DNA from: an uncultured Clostridium sp. | GTDB lineage: Bacteria; Bacillota; Clostridia; Clostridiales; Clostridiaceae | Length of the DNA stretch: 41,556 bases | Assembly (NCBI RefSeq): GCF_947072515.1 | Contig: NZ_CAMTIG010000030.1 | Span: 1 to 41,556, forward strand | Reading direction: 5' to 3' | Part shown: positions 1 through 7,910 of the stretch, in pieces | Layout of the letters: every line of letters starts with the position of its first letter | Position numbering within the stretch: the first letter of the stretch is position 1 | Position numbers and translations under genes: made by a program | The notes under the pieces: model-generated | What the model was told of the DNA's origin: nothing | What the model saw: the letters and a program-made list of their open reading frames with translations, nothing else | Database searches by the model: none

Positions 1-54
1 AACCCCTGATACCACCGTGAAAGGGTGGTGTCTTAACCGCTTGACCAAGGAGCC
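1..54 (-). tRNA. tRNA-Glu (anticodon TTC), 3' part cut off by the window edge
   Basis: The reverse complement starts GGCTCCTTGGTCAAGCGG, a typical Glu acceptor and D-arm. It continues into an anticodon stem CCACC/GGTGG whose seven-base loop CTTTCAC gives anticodon TTC. The T-arm begins with GGGGTT and then runs off position 1, so the last 20 or so bases are outside the window. More tRNAs may follow downstream. Confidence 0.93.
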
Positions 55-109
55 AAATTTTTGTTTCAGTCTTGCGTTTCACTACTGCGTCCCGCTGACC
101 ACATAGACT

Positions 110-138
110 ATATTACATAAAATAATTTTAAGTGTCAA
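110..138 (-). promoter_or_regulatory. Promoter of the tRNA-Glu transcript
   Basis: On the minus strand TTGACA (133-138) and TAATAT (110-115) are separated by exactly 17 bases. The predicted transcription start is near 103, leaving about 50 nt of leader before the tRNA. This is the only good consensus promoter upstream of the tRNA. Confidence 0.85.
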
Positions 139-540
139 CACTTTTTTCAAAAAATATTTTTTTTTTTGATTTATTACTTTACTCCACATGTATATATTAC
201 ACTCTAATGCTCCTATTTTCAAGGATTATACCCATTTTTTAAATTTAAGATTTTTTTTAGTTCTTTTCTTTGAAATCCTTCCTTACTCTTTATTCAAAGG
301 CGTTTATTTTATTTTTTTATAAAAAAATCTATGATTCTACATTATTATTTTGGGCATTTTCTCAAAAAAATTTCTAATTTTCTTCTTTTTCGCTAATAAT
401 TTTAAATAAACATAATACTACTTATTATATTCCCTACTAAAATATTTTTATTAAAGCTATATATTTTTATTTAAAAAAGTATATACTCTTTTTTATGATA
501 GAATTTACATATATATTTTTATTTTAAGGAGAACTTTAAT
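139..540. other. AT-rich intergenic region
   Basis: About 400 bases of very AT-rich sequence lie between the tRNA promoter and the flavoprotein gene. The reading frames are short and lack ribosome binding sites. The only functional candidate is a weak plus-strand promoter near 471-499 (TTAAAA, 17 bases, TATGAT) that could serve the downstream gene. I see nothing else in it. Confidence 0.5.
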
Positions 541-1794
541 ATGATTTATCACGAATTAATTATAGTTGGTGGTGGCGCATCTGGTCTTATGTCTGCAATA
601 ATTGCAAAAGATTATGGAATAGATGTTGCTATAGTTGAAGGAACTGATCGTGTAGGTAAAAAAATTCTTACTACTGGTAATGGACGTTGCAATATCTCTA
701 ATGCTTCTATTGGATATCCATTTAAAAATTATCATAGTAATGTAGATAAATTTTTTATTCCTACATTAAATAGATTTTCTGTAGATGAAACTAAAAATCT
801 ATTTCTTTCATTAGGATTACCAATTACAAAACTTGAAAATAGCAAATTATATCCACAGTCACTTCAAGCTTCATCTGTTGTGGATATTTTAAGAATGAAT
901 TTAGAAGAAAAAAATATCCCCACTTATACAGATTGCAGGGTAAAATCTATCCACAAAAAGAAAAACTTTATTTTATCCACAAGTAATGATGATTATAAAG
1001 AATTTTCTTGTGCAAAAGTTTTAATGTGTTGTGGAGGAAAATCTGCTCCTAAAACTGGATCGGACGGAACTTCTTATAAGCTATGTGAAGATTTTGGTCA
1101 CTCTTTAGTTAAACCTGTTCCTGGAATAGTTCAACTAAAGCTAGACTATGCACATTTAAAGGCTTTATCAGGTATTAAATTTGATGGAAGAATAAATGTT
1201 TATGGAAATAAACAACTTTTAAGAAGTGAGGTTGGTGAAGTATTATTTACCGATTATGGAATTTCAGGACCACCAATATTACAAATTTCATCAACAGCTT
1301 CAAGAGCTTTAGCTCGTCACGAAAATGTTACTATTGAAGTTGATATGATGCCATTTAAAGATAAAGAAACTGTGGAAAATGATTTCTACACTCATTTTGC
1401 TATGTTTTCTACAAGGAGTATTTCAAATTCACTTATCGGAGTTATCAACAAGAAATTAATTCCTACTCTTTTAAAGGATTGTGGAATATTTAATATTCAT
1501 ACTCCTTGTTGTGAATTGGAATGGCAAGAACAATCGAATTTAATAAATAAAATGAAATCTTGGACATTTAACTGTACTGGAACAAAAGAATTCCAAGGTG
1601 CACAGGTAACTGTAGGTGGAATTGATGTTAAAGATATTAATCCGGAAACCTTAGAATCTAAATTAATCGAAGGTATGTATTTTGCTGGAGAATTTATTGA
1701 TGTAGATGGAGATTGCGGCGGATTTAATCTTCAATGGGCTTGGAGTTCTGCTTTTAATGCAGCAACTTCTATAAAAAACATTCTAAATAAATAA
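541..1794 (+). CDS. NAD(P)/FAD-dependent oxidoreductase, BaiN/HI0933 family
   Basis: A flavoprotein of 417 residues. The N-terminus carries the dinucleotide-binding motif GGGASG at residues 10-15, followed by VGKKILTTGNGRCN, the hallmark of the HI0933/YhiN/BaiN family. The C-terminus has the second FAD contact, with GMYFAGEFIDVDGDCGGFN at about 378-396. Family members include BaiN, linked to bile-acid dehydroxylation, but most have no proven substrate, so only the class is assigned. The start is fixed by AAGGAGA eight bases upstream of the ATG. The gene is monocistronic, with a terminator right after the stop and a convergent neighbour. Confidence 0.9.
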   Translation: MIYHELIIVGGGASGLMSAIIAKDYGIDVAIVEGTDRVGKKILTTGNGRCNISNASIGYPFKNYHSNVDKFFIPTLNRFSVDETKNLFLSLGLPITKLENSKLYPQSLQASSVVDILRMNLEEKNIPTYTDCRVKSIHKKKNFILSTSNDDYKEFSCAKVLMCCGGKSAPKTGSDGTSYKLCEDFGHSLVKPVPGIVQLKLDYAHLKALSGIKFDGRINVYGNKQLLRSEVGEVLFTDYGISGPPILQISSTASRALARHENVTIEVDMMPFKDKETVENDFYTHFAMFSTRSISNSLIGVINKKLIPTLLKDCGIFNIHTPCCELEWQEQSNLINKMKSWTFNCTGTKEFQGAQVTVGGIDVKDINPETLESKLIEGMYFAGEFIDVDGDCGGFNLQWAWSSAFNAATSIKNILNK

Positions 1795-1819
1795 TGGGCG
1801 CGGTAGCGCCCAATTTTTA
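1795..1819 (+). terminator. Intrinsic terminator of the flavoprotein gene
   Basis: The stem GGGCGC/GCGCCC (1796-1801 and 1806-1811) has a GGTA loop and is followed by AATTTTTA. It starts directly after the stop codon. The plus side has the T-run; the minus side lacks one, so it is weaker for the convergent gene. Confidence 0.8.
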
Positions 1820-2566
1820 TCTTTTTTCCCATTCAATTTCAAGAAGAGTTAATTCTTCTCCATCTTTATTAGTTATTTTATGAAGAGTTCTAACTTTTCC
1901 GTCTTCATCATGTTTTATTTCTGCTGCGACATGAATTCTATCTCCATAACTAACTTCTTTTTCAAATAGAATTTTTATTCTTTTTAATTCTAGTTTTCTA
2001 ATAATTTCTTGAGGAACAGATTCTAACGCCCATTCTACATACTTAACATTATTTACATGAGTATTAGAGTCTATGTCACTATATCTAATTTGAAATTCTT
2101 TATAAAAATCTTCTTTTTCAATTTTAGATACTTTATCCATTTCTTTAACTTTTTCTAAATCACCATCTGCTCCATACATTTTATATTGCTCTGGTAATAT
2201 TCTCATAGGTCTTCTTTTTGCTATGTTTATTAAGAAAAATAAAGCTGTCGCTTCTGCAATAAGCTCTCCATTTTGATCTTTTATAACATAATCTCTTAAT
2301 GCATAGAACTTTTTAAACCCTGCAGGCATTGTCGTAACATTTAAAACGTCTCTATATTTAGGATATTTATGTATTTTTATATCATACTTATAGAAAACCC
2401 ATCCTGCTCCATTTTCTAATTGATACTCTATTGTATCTCCTACTGATTCTGCATGTGAGTTTCCAACATCACATAAAAAATATACTAATGAAGCCACTCT
2501 GCATCTTAATTTATAATCAGCATCTCTATATAAAACTTCATACTGCTTAGTAAAGCTATTATCCAT
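1817..2566 (-). CDS. Acyl-ACP thioesterase
   Basis: A double hot-dog thioesterase of the plant FatA/FatB-like bacterial family. Residues from the N-terminus to about 130 form the first domain, beginning with YEVLYRDADYKLRCRV. A second domain from about 150 carries IRYSDIDSNTHVNNVKYVEW, the D-N-H-N active-site signature. It would hydrolyse acyl-ACP to free fatty acid in the cytosol and so set the acyl chain pool. I chose the ATG at 2566 (249 aa). The longer reading from GTG at 2575 uses bases that are themselves the ribosome binding site AGAGGTG, seven bases upstream of the ATG. Confidence 0.88.
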   Translation of the reverse strand: MDNSFTKQYEVLYRDADYKLRCRVASLVYFLCDVGNSHAESVGDTIEYQLENGAGWVFYKYDIKIHKYPKYRDVLNVTTMPAGFKKFYALRDYVIKDQNGELIAEATALFFLINIAKRRPMRILPEQYKMYGADGDLEKVKEMDKVSKIEKEDFYKEFQIRYSDIDSNTHVNNVKYVEWALESVPQEIIRKLELKRIKILFEKEVSYGDRIHVAAEIKHDEDGKVRTLHKITNKDGEELTLLEIEWEKR

Positions 2567-2803
2567 ACTTTTCACCTCTAACTTTTTTAATACATATTCT
2601 AATTATATCAATAAATCTTAAAAATATATCAATTCTTTCTTTATTTAACTTAATATTAAAAAAACTTTTCCCATAAATTTTTTCTATTTTTATATGTTTT
2701 TAGCTATTTCTATTAATTTTAAACCTTTTAAATCAATAAGATATCTATTTGCAAAATTATTCTCTATTATCTTAATACTCTCTCTATTTCTCTTATGTTC
2801 TTT

Positions 2804-3412
2804 GCGACATATTTTATGATATTCCCCATACCATTACAGTATATTTTTTGCGACATAAACTATGTCTTCCTCTGTAAATCGCGACACCATTTTTAGCGAC
2901 ACCGCACCTTAAAATTTGCTTTAGTTTATTATGTCGCGTCATTATATCTATGTCTCATTACCATCTTTGCGACACAACTTTCCCGCGACACTCTTTGCAA
3001 TATATTATACGATAGGTATTCAACATGGCTGTCTCATTCTCTTTTATCTCATTTAATGACTTTATGTGTCACTTGTCGCGTTTTCTTTTGCGACAATAAT
3101 TATTTCATCATCTCATGTGTCACACTCACTTGTTGAGTATTCTTTCCACTGAACATCACCTTACTTATTGGATGTCGCTTTATGTCGCAATGTTTTTATT
3201 GGTATATATCTCGCTATACTTACTCAATTTAAGACATTAATTTTATCGTTTCACTTTAATTCTTTTCACTTTATTTTATATGTCGCACTATAATGTTTCT
3301 TTATTTCTAGTCCTATGAATTATTTTATTATTTCTCTTCTTGTTCTAAAAAGCCTTTATCTATTGCTCCAATTCTAAGTTTCACAAAGAAAAAAAGTGTC
3401 GCAAATGCGACA
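2804..3412. repeat. Dispersed hexamer repeat GCGACA/TGTCGC, 14 copies
   Basis: Plus-orientation GCGACA starts at 2804, 2850, 2881, 2896, 2969, 2985, 3090 and 3407. TGTCGC starts at 2932, 3074, 3173, 3183, 3281 and 3397. At about 28% GC such a hexamer is expected well under once in 600 bases on both strands. Two pairs form hairpins: 3073-3096 (TTGTCGC, ten-base loop, GCGACAA) and 3394-3415, which doubles as the DUF1858 gene terminator. Near matches TGTCTC and TGTGTCAC lie among the copies. Confidence 0.85.
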
Positions 3413-3417
3413 CTTTG
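3391..3417 (-). terminator. Intrinsic terminator of the DUF1858 gene
   Basis: On the minus strand the arms AAAGTGTCGCA and TGCGACACTTT pair around a two-base centre and are followed by a T-run (the AAAAA at 3391-3395 and the bases beyond on the plus strand). It lies just after the stop of the 61-residue gene. The stem is built from one pair of the regional GCGACA hexamers. Confidence 0.85.
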
Positions 3418-3420
3418 AAA

Positions 3421-3606
3421 TTATTTTTTATTTAAAGCTTCAATTAACGCTTCTACGTTAATTCCGTGAACTTCTGCAGCTTCACCAATACTTTCCGCTT
3501 GAGCTGATGGACAACCAACGCATCCCATTCCAAAAGCCATTAATACTTCTGCTCTTGTTGGATCCATTTTGATTACTTCACCAATTGTCATATCTTTAGT
3601 TATCAT
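3421..3606 (-). CDS. DUF1858 domain protein (small CxxC protein)
   Basis: A 61-residue protein that is entirely one DUF1858 domain. It starts ITKDMTIGEVIKMDP and carries the conserved GMGCVGCPSA, a CxxC pair at the start of a helix. Family members are found alone or fused to hybrid-cluster and other redox proteins, and a disulfide-redox or metal-binding role is presumed rather than shown. The ATG at 3606 is preceded by AAGGTG at a good distance; a longer reading from TTG at 3624 would contain that ribosome binding site. It is monocistronic, between purA and its own terminator. Confidence 0.88.
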   Translation of the reverse strand: MITKDMTIGEVIKMDPTRAEVLMAFGMGCVGCPSAQAESIGEAAEVHGINVEALIEALNKK

Positions 3607-3701
3607 AATTTTCACCTTCTTCAATATGTATTATTACATATTTATTTTGATATAAAAATTATATTTTATACATTTTCTAAAGTCAAGCTTCTTTGTCGGA
3701 A

Positions 3702-5006
<1,305 letters not shown>

Positions 5007-5034
5007 CTAATTGAATAATCTTTGTTTATTTTTT

Positions 5035-5103
5035 GGAGTAGTTTATATCTTTATTATTTGCAATAATTTTAAATATAAACCTTATTTGGATTTTTATCTC
5101 CCC
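5035..5103 (-). promoter_or_regulatory. Structured 5' leader of purA
   Basis: The untranslated leader (start of transcription near 5102) can fold into one long hairpin. The outer pairing is GGGGAG with CTACTCC (plus positions 5098-5103 and 5035-5041), the middle is GTTTATAT with ATATAAAC (5041-5048 and 5073-5080), and the top is ATTATT with AATAAT (5053-5058 and 5062-5067) around a three-base loop. It ends about 30 bases before the ribosome binding site. It does not match the purine riboswitch core that I know. A regulatory role is inferred. Confidence 0.45.
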
Positions 5104-5108
5104 TAACA

Positions 5109-5137
5109 ATATTATCAAACTCATAGTTCAAGGTCAA
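5109..5137 (-). promoter_or_regulatory. purA promoter
   Basis: Minus-strand TTGACC (5132-5137), 17 bases, TAATAT (5109-5114). The predicted start is near 5102, giving a leader of about 113 nt to the purA ATG. Confidence 0.75.
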
Positions 5138-5145
5138 CAAAAAAT

Positions 5146-5179
5146 CGAATGTTTTTTTATTTAATCTTTTAAACATTCG
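5146..5179. promoter_or_regulatory. Inverted repeat upstream of the purA promoter, PurR-box-like
   Basis: CGAATGTTT (5146-5154) and AAACATTCG (5171-5179) are nine-base inverted arms, nine bases upstream of the purA -35. Paired CGAA/TTCG cores facing each other at about this distance are the known arrangement of PurR boxes in Firmicutes; the gap of 26 bases between cores is one or two longer than the usual figure. It could instead be a second hairpin terminator for the transcript coming from proC, since T residues follow on the minus strand. Confidence 0.45.
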
Positions 5180-5192
5180 TATAATTGTTTAA

Positions 5193-5233
5193 AAAGAAAC
5201 TCATAGAATTTTTAAAATTCTATGAGTTTCTTT
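5193..5233 (-). terminator. Terminator of proC and of the candidate small RNA
   Basis: Perfect 20-base arms (5193-5212 and 5214-5233) contain ACTCATAGAATT and its complement, and the minus strand continues in TTTTTAAAC. It lies about 140 bases after the proC stop and ends both the proC read-through transcript and the small RNA. A-runs on the other side allow bidirectional use. Confidence 0.88.
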
Positions 5234-5309
5234 AAGAGGAGTCCGTCTATGTGTGTTTGTTTGTGTGTTTAATATATTTAACTCTTTAAATATTAATGTG
5301 TTTTGTAAT

Positions 5310-5329
5310 TGATACTGATTATCATTACC
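5310..5329. promoter_or_regulatory. Fur box
   Basis: TGATACTGATTATCA at 5310-5324 matches the 7-1-7 Fur box of Bacillus (TGATAAT-N-ATTATCA) with one mismatch. The extended 19-base E. coli-style site at 5311-5329 matches at 16 positions. It sits immediately downstream of the TATACT -10, over the predicted start of the small RNA, where bound Fur-iron would block initiation. Confidence 0.78.
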
Positions 5330-5337
5330 TTGATTTT

Positions 5338-5366
5338 AGTATAATTTATTTTCTTTTTCTTGTCAA
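5338..5366 (-). promoter_or_regulatory. Promoter of the candidate small RNA
   Basis: Minus-strand TTGACA (5361-5366), exactly 17 bases, TATACT (5338-5343). It begins nine bases after the proC stop codon, points away from proC, and has no gene directly downstream. The predicted start is near 5331. Confidence 0.85.
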
Positions 5367-5374
5367 CACTTTAA

Positions 5375-6172
5375 TTACATATTTTTAGATTTCTCAGCAC
5401 ATTTATCTATTGCACTTATCATTGTGTTTCTTATACCTTTTTCCTCTAGTTCTGCTACTGCTGCTATTGTAGTTCCTCCTGGAGAACATACCATATCTTT
5501 AAGCACTCCTGGATGCATTCCTGTCTCTAAAACCATTTTAGCTGATCCTAGAACACTCTGTGCTGCCATTTTGTATGCCTTATCTCTAGCAATACCTAGT
5601 TTGACTGCTCCATCAGCCATAGCTTCTATTATCATAAATATATATGCTGGTGATGATCCACATAACGCTATAAATGCATGAAAATCCTTTTCCTCTAAAA
5701 TTTCATATTTCCCAAATACATTAAATATTTCACATACTTCTTTTAAATCATCTTCCGAAACATTATTATTTGGACAAATTGCTGACATTCCTGCTCCTAC
5801 AAGTGCTGGTGTATTTGGCATAGTTTTTATTATCTTTTCCTCATCACCTAAGTATTTTTCTAAATCACTCATATTTATACCAGCTGCAATACTTACTATT
5901 ATTTTTCCTTTTAAATCTTCTTTTATTTCTTCTATTACTTCCTTATACATATAAGGTTTAACAGCTAAAAATATAATATCTGTATTTTTTGCTACATCTT
6001 TATTGTTTTCTTTTCCTACGACACCGTATTTTTCTTCTAAGTTTTTTCTAGATTCCTCTCTCTTTGTTGAAACTAATATATTGCTAGGTTCTATAAACTT
6101 ATTTTCTACTAAAGAGCCAAGCATTGCCCCTCCCATATTTCCACAACCTATAAATCCAATTTTTTTATTCAT
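5375..6172 (-). CDS. proC: Pyrroline-5-carboxylate reductase
   Basis: Last step of proline synthesis: reduces 1-pyrroline-5-carboxylate with NAD(P)H. The 265-residue length is normal. An N-terminal Rossmann fold starts KIGFIGCGNMGGAM. MPNTPALVGAGM lies near residue 120. The C-terminal dimerisation domain holds the family signature GVLKDMVCSPGGTTIAA. The ATG at 6172 has only a weak AGAAG in front of it. A better SD-like AGGGGTG lies further upstream, beyond an 11-base inverted repeat (6181-6206). The gene has no adjacent partner from proline synthesis. Confidence 0.97.
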   Translation of the reverse strand: MNKKIGFIGCGNMGGAMLGSLVENKFIEPSNILVSTKREESRKNLEEKYGVVGKENNKDVAKNTDIIFLAVKPYMYKEVIEEIKEDLKGKIIVSIAAGINMSDLEKYLGDEEKIIKTMPNTPALVGAGMSAICPNNNVSEDDLKEVCEIFNVFGKYEILEEKDFHAFIALCGSSPAYIFMIIEAMADGAVKLGIARDKAYKMAAQSVLGSAKMVLETGMHPGVLKDMVCSPGGTTIAAVAELEEKGIRNTMISAIDKCAEKSKNM

Positions 6173-6180
6173 ATTACTTC

Positions 6181-6206
6181 TAATTAGTATATTTTTATAC
6201 TAATTA
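6181..6206. repeat. Inverted repeat in the proC leader
   Basis: TAATTAGTATA and TATACTAATTA are perfect 11-base arms around TTTT. They lie 9 bases before the proC ATG, between it and an AGGGGTG element at about 6211-6217. It may be an operator or an mRNA hairpin that sets the spacing between the ribosome site and the start. Confidence 0.5.
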
Positions 6207-6504
6207 ATTCACCCCTTTCCTTAATTTCTTTTTTTCTAATTATACTATCTTTTTATCTTAACCAAACTATATCATTAAATATATTTTTATTAATTTAAGC
6301 TTGTTTTTTTGATAATTTAATCAAAACTAAGCTTATTCTCCTCCTTTTTATCAATCAATAATATTTTTTCCATTCTTCTTAGTAGTTTTGATATATTGCT
6401 TTTCTTTTATTAATTTTATATAATGAGCATTAATTTAATATCACTTTATTAAATTTTTAATTTAATTAAACTTTATAGTGATTATTTTGAAAGAAGGTGT
6501 TTTT
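6207..6504. other. Divergent intergenic region between proC and the PspA-like gene
   Basis: Holds control signals for both genes. TTGCTT (6396-6401), 17 bases and TATAAT (6419-6424) form a plus-strand promoter for the PspA-like gene. An imperfect inverted repeat with AAGCTT ends spans 6295-6336. A CTCCTCC at 6338-6344 reads as a ribosome site on the minus strand, but the only frame behind it has nine codons. No gene is supported. Confidence 0.5.
6396..6424 (+). promoter_or_regulatory. Promoter of the PspA-like gene
   Basis: TTGCTT and TATAAT are separated by 17 bases. The predicted start is near 6431, giving a leader of about 75 nt before the ATG at 6505. Confidence 0.65.
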
Positions 6505-7176
6505 ATGGGATTTTTTGATAGAATTCATAATGTTGTTGAGGCAAAAGCCAATGCATTCATTGATAAATACGAGGACCCTATTGAACAATATGATTTAGAA
6601 ATTAAGAAAAGTGAAGATCAACTTAAACAAGCTAAAATTGAGTGTGCTCCTTTACTTGGTTCTCTTAGAACAAAGCAAAGTGAAATTTCTAAATTAAAAG
6701 AAGACATTACTCAGTATGAATCTGGTATTAGAAAAGCTTTATCTAACAATGATGAAGAAAAAGCTACTAAATTCTTAGTTAAAAAGAAAGATCTTGATAG
6801 TCAATTATCTGATGCTGAAAATAATTATACTAGTTTAAAATCACAATGTGATACTATTCAAAATAATATTAGTACGCTTGAAAAAAGACTTTCAGATTTA
6901 AAAACTGATAGAAATAAATTAGCAGCTGAATATGAAACAGCTAAAGCTCAAAAAAGAGTTGCTGAAACATTCTCTAATATTGATACTACAAACAGTAATA
7001 GTAGCATTAATAGATTTAGAGAAAAAGTTCAAAAAGAAAAAGAAACTGCTGATGGTTTAACTATGTTTAACGAAGCTTCTCAAAAAGATTCTGTTGAAAA
7101 TGAATTAAATGATTATTTAAAGGATGCTAACCCATCTGCTGAATCTTTAAAATCTGAATTAGATAAATATAGATAA
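6505..7176 (+). CDS. PspA/IM30 family protein
   Basis: A 223-residue, almost wholly helical coiled-coil protein. The N-terminus GFFDRIHNVVEAKANAFIDKYEDP matches the PspA/IM30 amphipathic start and first helix. Long heptad-like Lys/Glu-rich segments follow to about residue 160, then a short helical tail (DSVENELNDYLKD). Family members bind stressed membranes and form ESCRT-III-like assemblies. I chose the ATG at 6505 because AGAAGGTG stands five bases before it; an upstream TTG in frame would include that site. The terminator behind it probably lets only part of the transcripts continue into the next two genes. Confidence 0.88.
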   Translation: MGFFDRIHNVVEAKANAFIDKYEDPIEQYDLEIKKSEDQLKQAKIECAPLLGSLRTKQSEISKLKEDITQYESGIRKALSNNDEEKATKFLVKKKDLDSQLSDAENNYTSLKSQCDTIQNNISTLEKRLSDLKTDRNKLAAEYETAKAQKRVAETFSNIDTTNSNSSINRFREKVQKEKETADGLTMFNEASQKDSVENELNDYLKDANPSAESLKSELDKYR

Positions 7177-7178
7177 TA

Positions 7179-7208
7179 AAAAAGCAACTCTATAAAGAGT
7201 TGCTTTTT
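7179..7208 (+). terminator. Intrinsic terminator between the PspA-like and Cys-rich genes
   Basis: Arms AAAAAGCAACTCT and AGAGTTGCTTTTT pair around ATAA. The next gene starts only 30 bases later without a clear promoter, so this may act as a partial terminator within one transcription unit. Confidence 0.85.
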
Positions 7209-7238
7209 ACAATAAGATTATCTTAGAAAGGATTAATT

Positions 7239-7892
7239 ATGCTTGAAATATTAAATACTGAGTTAGATAAAGTACGTTTTCTTCAATCATCTCTTCAAGA
7301 AAAAATTTATAAACAAGAAGATTTATTAGGTGTAGACGAGTTATCTAAAAGAATTTATTTTAATAGATCAAATTCATTAAACGTTTATGCTAATGAATTA
7401 TCTGATATAAAACTAACTATTAAACAAAAAAAATCCGGATTTTTAGGAATGTTTAAAGGTGCCTCTGAGGAAAAATCTAGATTTACTGAAGCTGAACAAA
7501 AGTATGGTAATGATGTAAAAAGACTAAAACTTTGTAATGATTGTCTTTGCTCTTCATGTATGTTTGAGTGTCCATTAAAAGGTTGTATTCTTTGTACACC
7601 TAAAAAAAAGGTTATAGCTTGTAATAAAAAAGATGTAGTTATTTTTGATAAAGAAGGAACTATAACTTTATTTGATAATGATAGAGGCTGTGACTCTACT
7701 TTTAATGTAAAAGGACTTATTTATGTAAAACAACTTGATAACACTTATTTATATTTAACTGATGTTAATGATATAGAAAATGAACAGTTAATTGGATATA
7801 AAGAAGATGTACGTGGTTTAGAGAAGTTTATGCCTTTATCTCAAAAAGAAATAGACTATGTTTATAATCTATACCTACAATTAGTTAAATAG
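7239..7892 (+). CDS. Cysteine-cluster protein of unknown function, in a PspA gene group
   Basis: 217 residues; I do not recognise the family. Residues 1-95 are helical and charged, with GFLGMFKG in the middle that could touch a membrane. Residues about 98-120 hold a dense cysteine cluster, CNDCLCSSCMFECPLKGC followed by ILC, suited to binding zinc or an iron-sulfur centre. The C-terminal half is mixed alpha/beta (VIACNKKDVVIFDKEG). AGAAAGGA precedes the ATG. It sits between a PspA homologue and a Ser-rich membrane protein, 18 bases before the latter, so a role with them at the membrane is an inference from position only. Confidence 0.8.
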   Translation: MLEILNTELDKVRFLQSSLQEKIYKQEDLLGVDELSKRIYFNRSNSLNVYANELSDIKLTIKQKKSGFLGMFKGASEEKSRFTEAEQKYGNDVKRLKLCNDCLCSSCMFECPLKGCILCTPKKKVIACNKKDVVIFDKEGTITLFDNDRGCDSTFNVKGLIYVKQLDNTYLYLTDVNDIENEQLIGYKEDVRGLEKFMPLSQKEIDYVYNLYLQLVK

Positions 7893-7910
7893 CTTTAGAG
7901 GAGATAATAT

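Larger units (their letters stand above)
2567..3420. other. Long intergenic region with a GCGACA/TGTCGC hexamer cluster
   Basis: About 850 bases without a convincing gene. The first 235 bases hold nothing recognisable apart from possible upstream signals of the thioesterase. From 2804 to 3412 the hexamer GCGACA or its complement TGTCGC recurs fourteen times. Minus-strand frames give protein-looking stretches, for example ATG at 2942 to stop at 2814 (42 codons) and an open stretch from about 2830 to the stop at 2690. None has a ribosome binding site, and the hexamer falls in different codon frames (Cys-Arg, Val-Ala, Val-Ser). A decayed gene is possible but unproven. Confidence 0.6.
5187..5331 (-). 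ncRNA. Candidate Fur-repressed small RNA (about 145 nt)
   Basis: A minus-strand transcription unit with no credible coding content lies between proC and purA. It has its own consensus promoter (5338-5366), a Fur box at the start site (5310-5329), an A/C-rich unpaired run (complement of 5251-5270), the element GGACUCCUCUU (complement of 5234-5244), and a terminator (5193-5233) ending in Us. The CUCCUCU core is complementary to a Shine-Dalgarno sequence. C-rich single-stranded regions of this kind are how RyhB- and FsrA-type iron-sparing RNAs block translation of iron-using proteins. The boundaries are predicted from the promoter and terminator. A ten-codon frame near the 5' end lacks a usable ribosome binding site. 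Confidence 0.68.

Noticed and set aside
2690..2942. Protein-like minus-strand frames in the hexamer region
   Set aside because: They are short, lack ribosome sites and need a frameshift; the Cys-Arg and Val-Ala runs come from the repeated hexamer. Kept only as a possible decayed gene.
2804..3412. Possible CRISPR array
   Set aside because: The repeat is only six bases, spacing is irregular and both orientations are mixed.
5234..5272. Plus-strand micro-frame with a perfect AAGAGGAG and seven codons (Met-Cys-Val-Cys-Leu-Cys-Val)
   Set aside because: There is no plus-strand promoter or downstream gene. The SD-like sequence is the complement of the anti-Shine-Dalgarno part of the proposed small RNA, which explains it better.
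5298..5330. Ten-codon frame at the 5' end of the proposed small RNA
   Set aside because: AAGG is only two bases from the ATG, too close for initiation, and the frame overlaps the Fur box.
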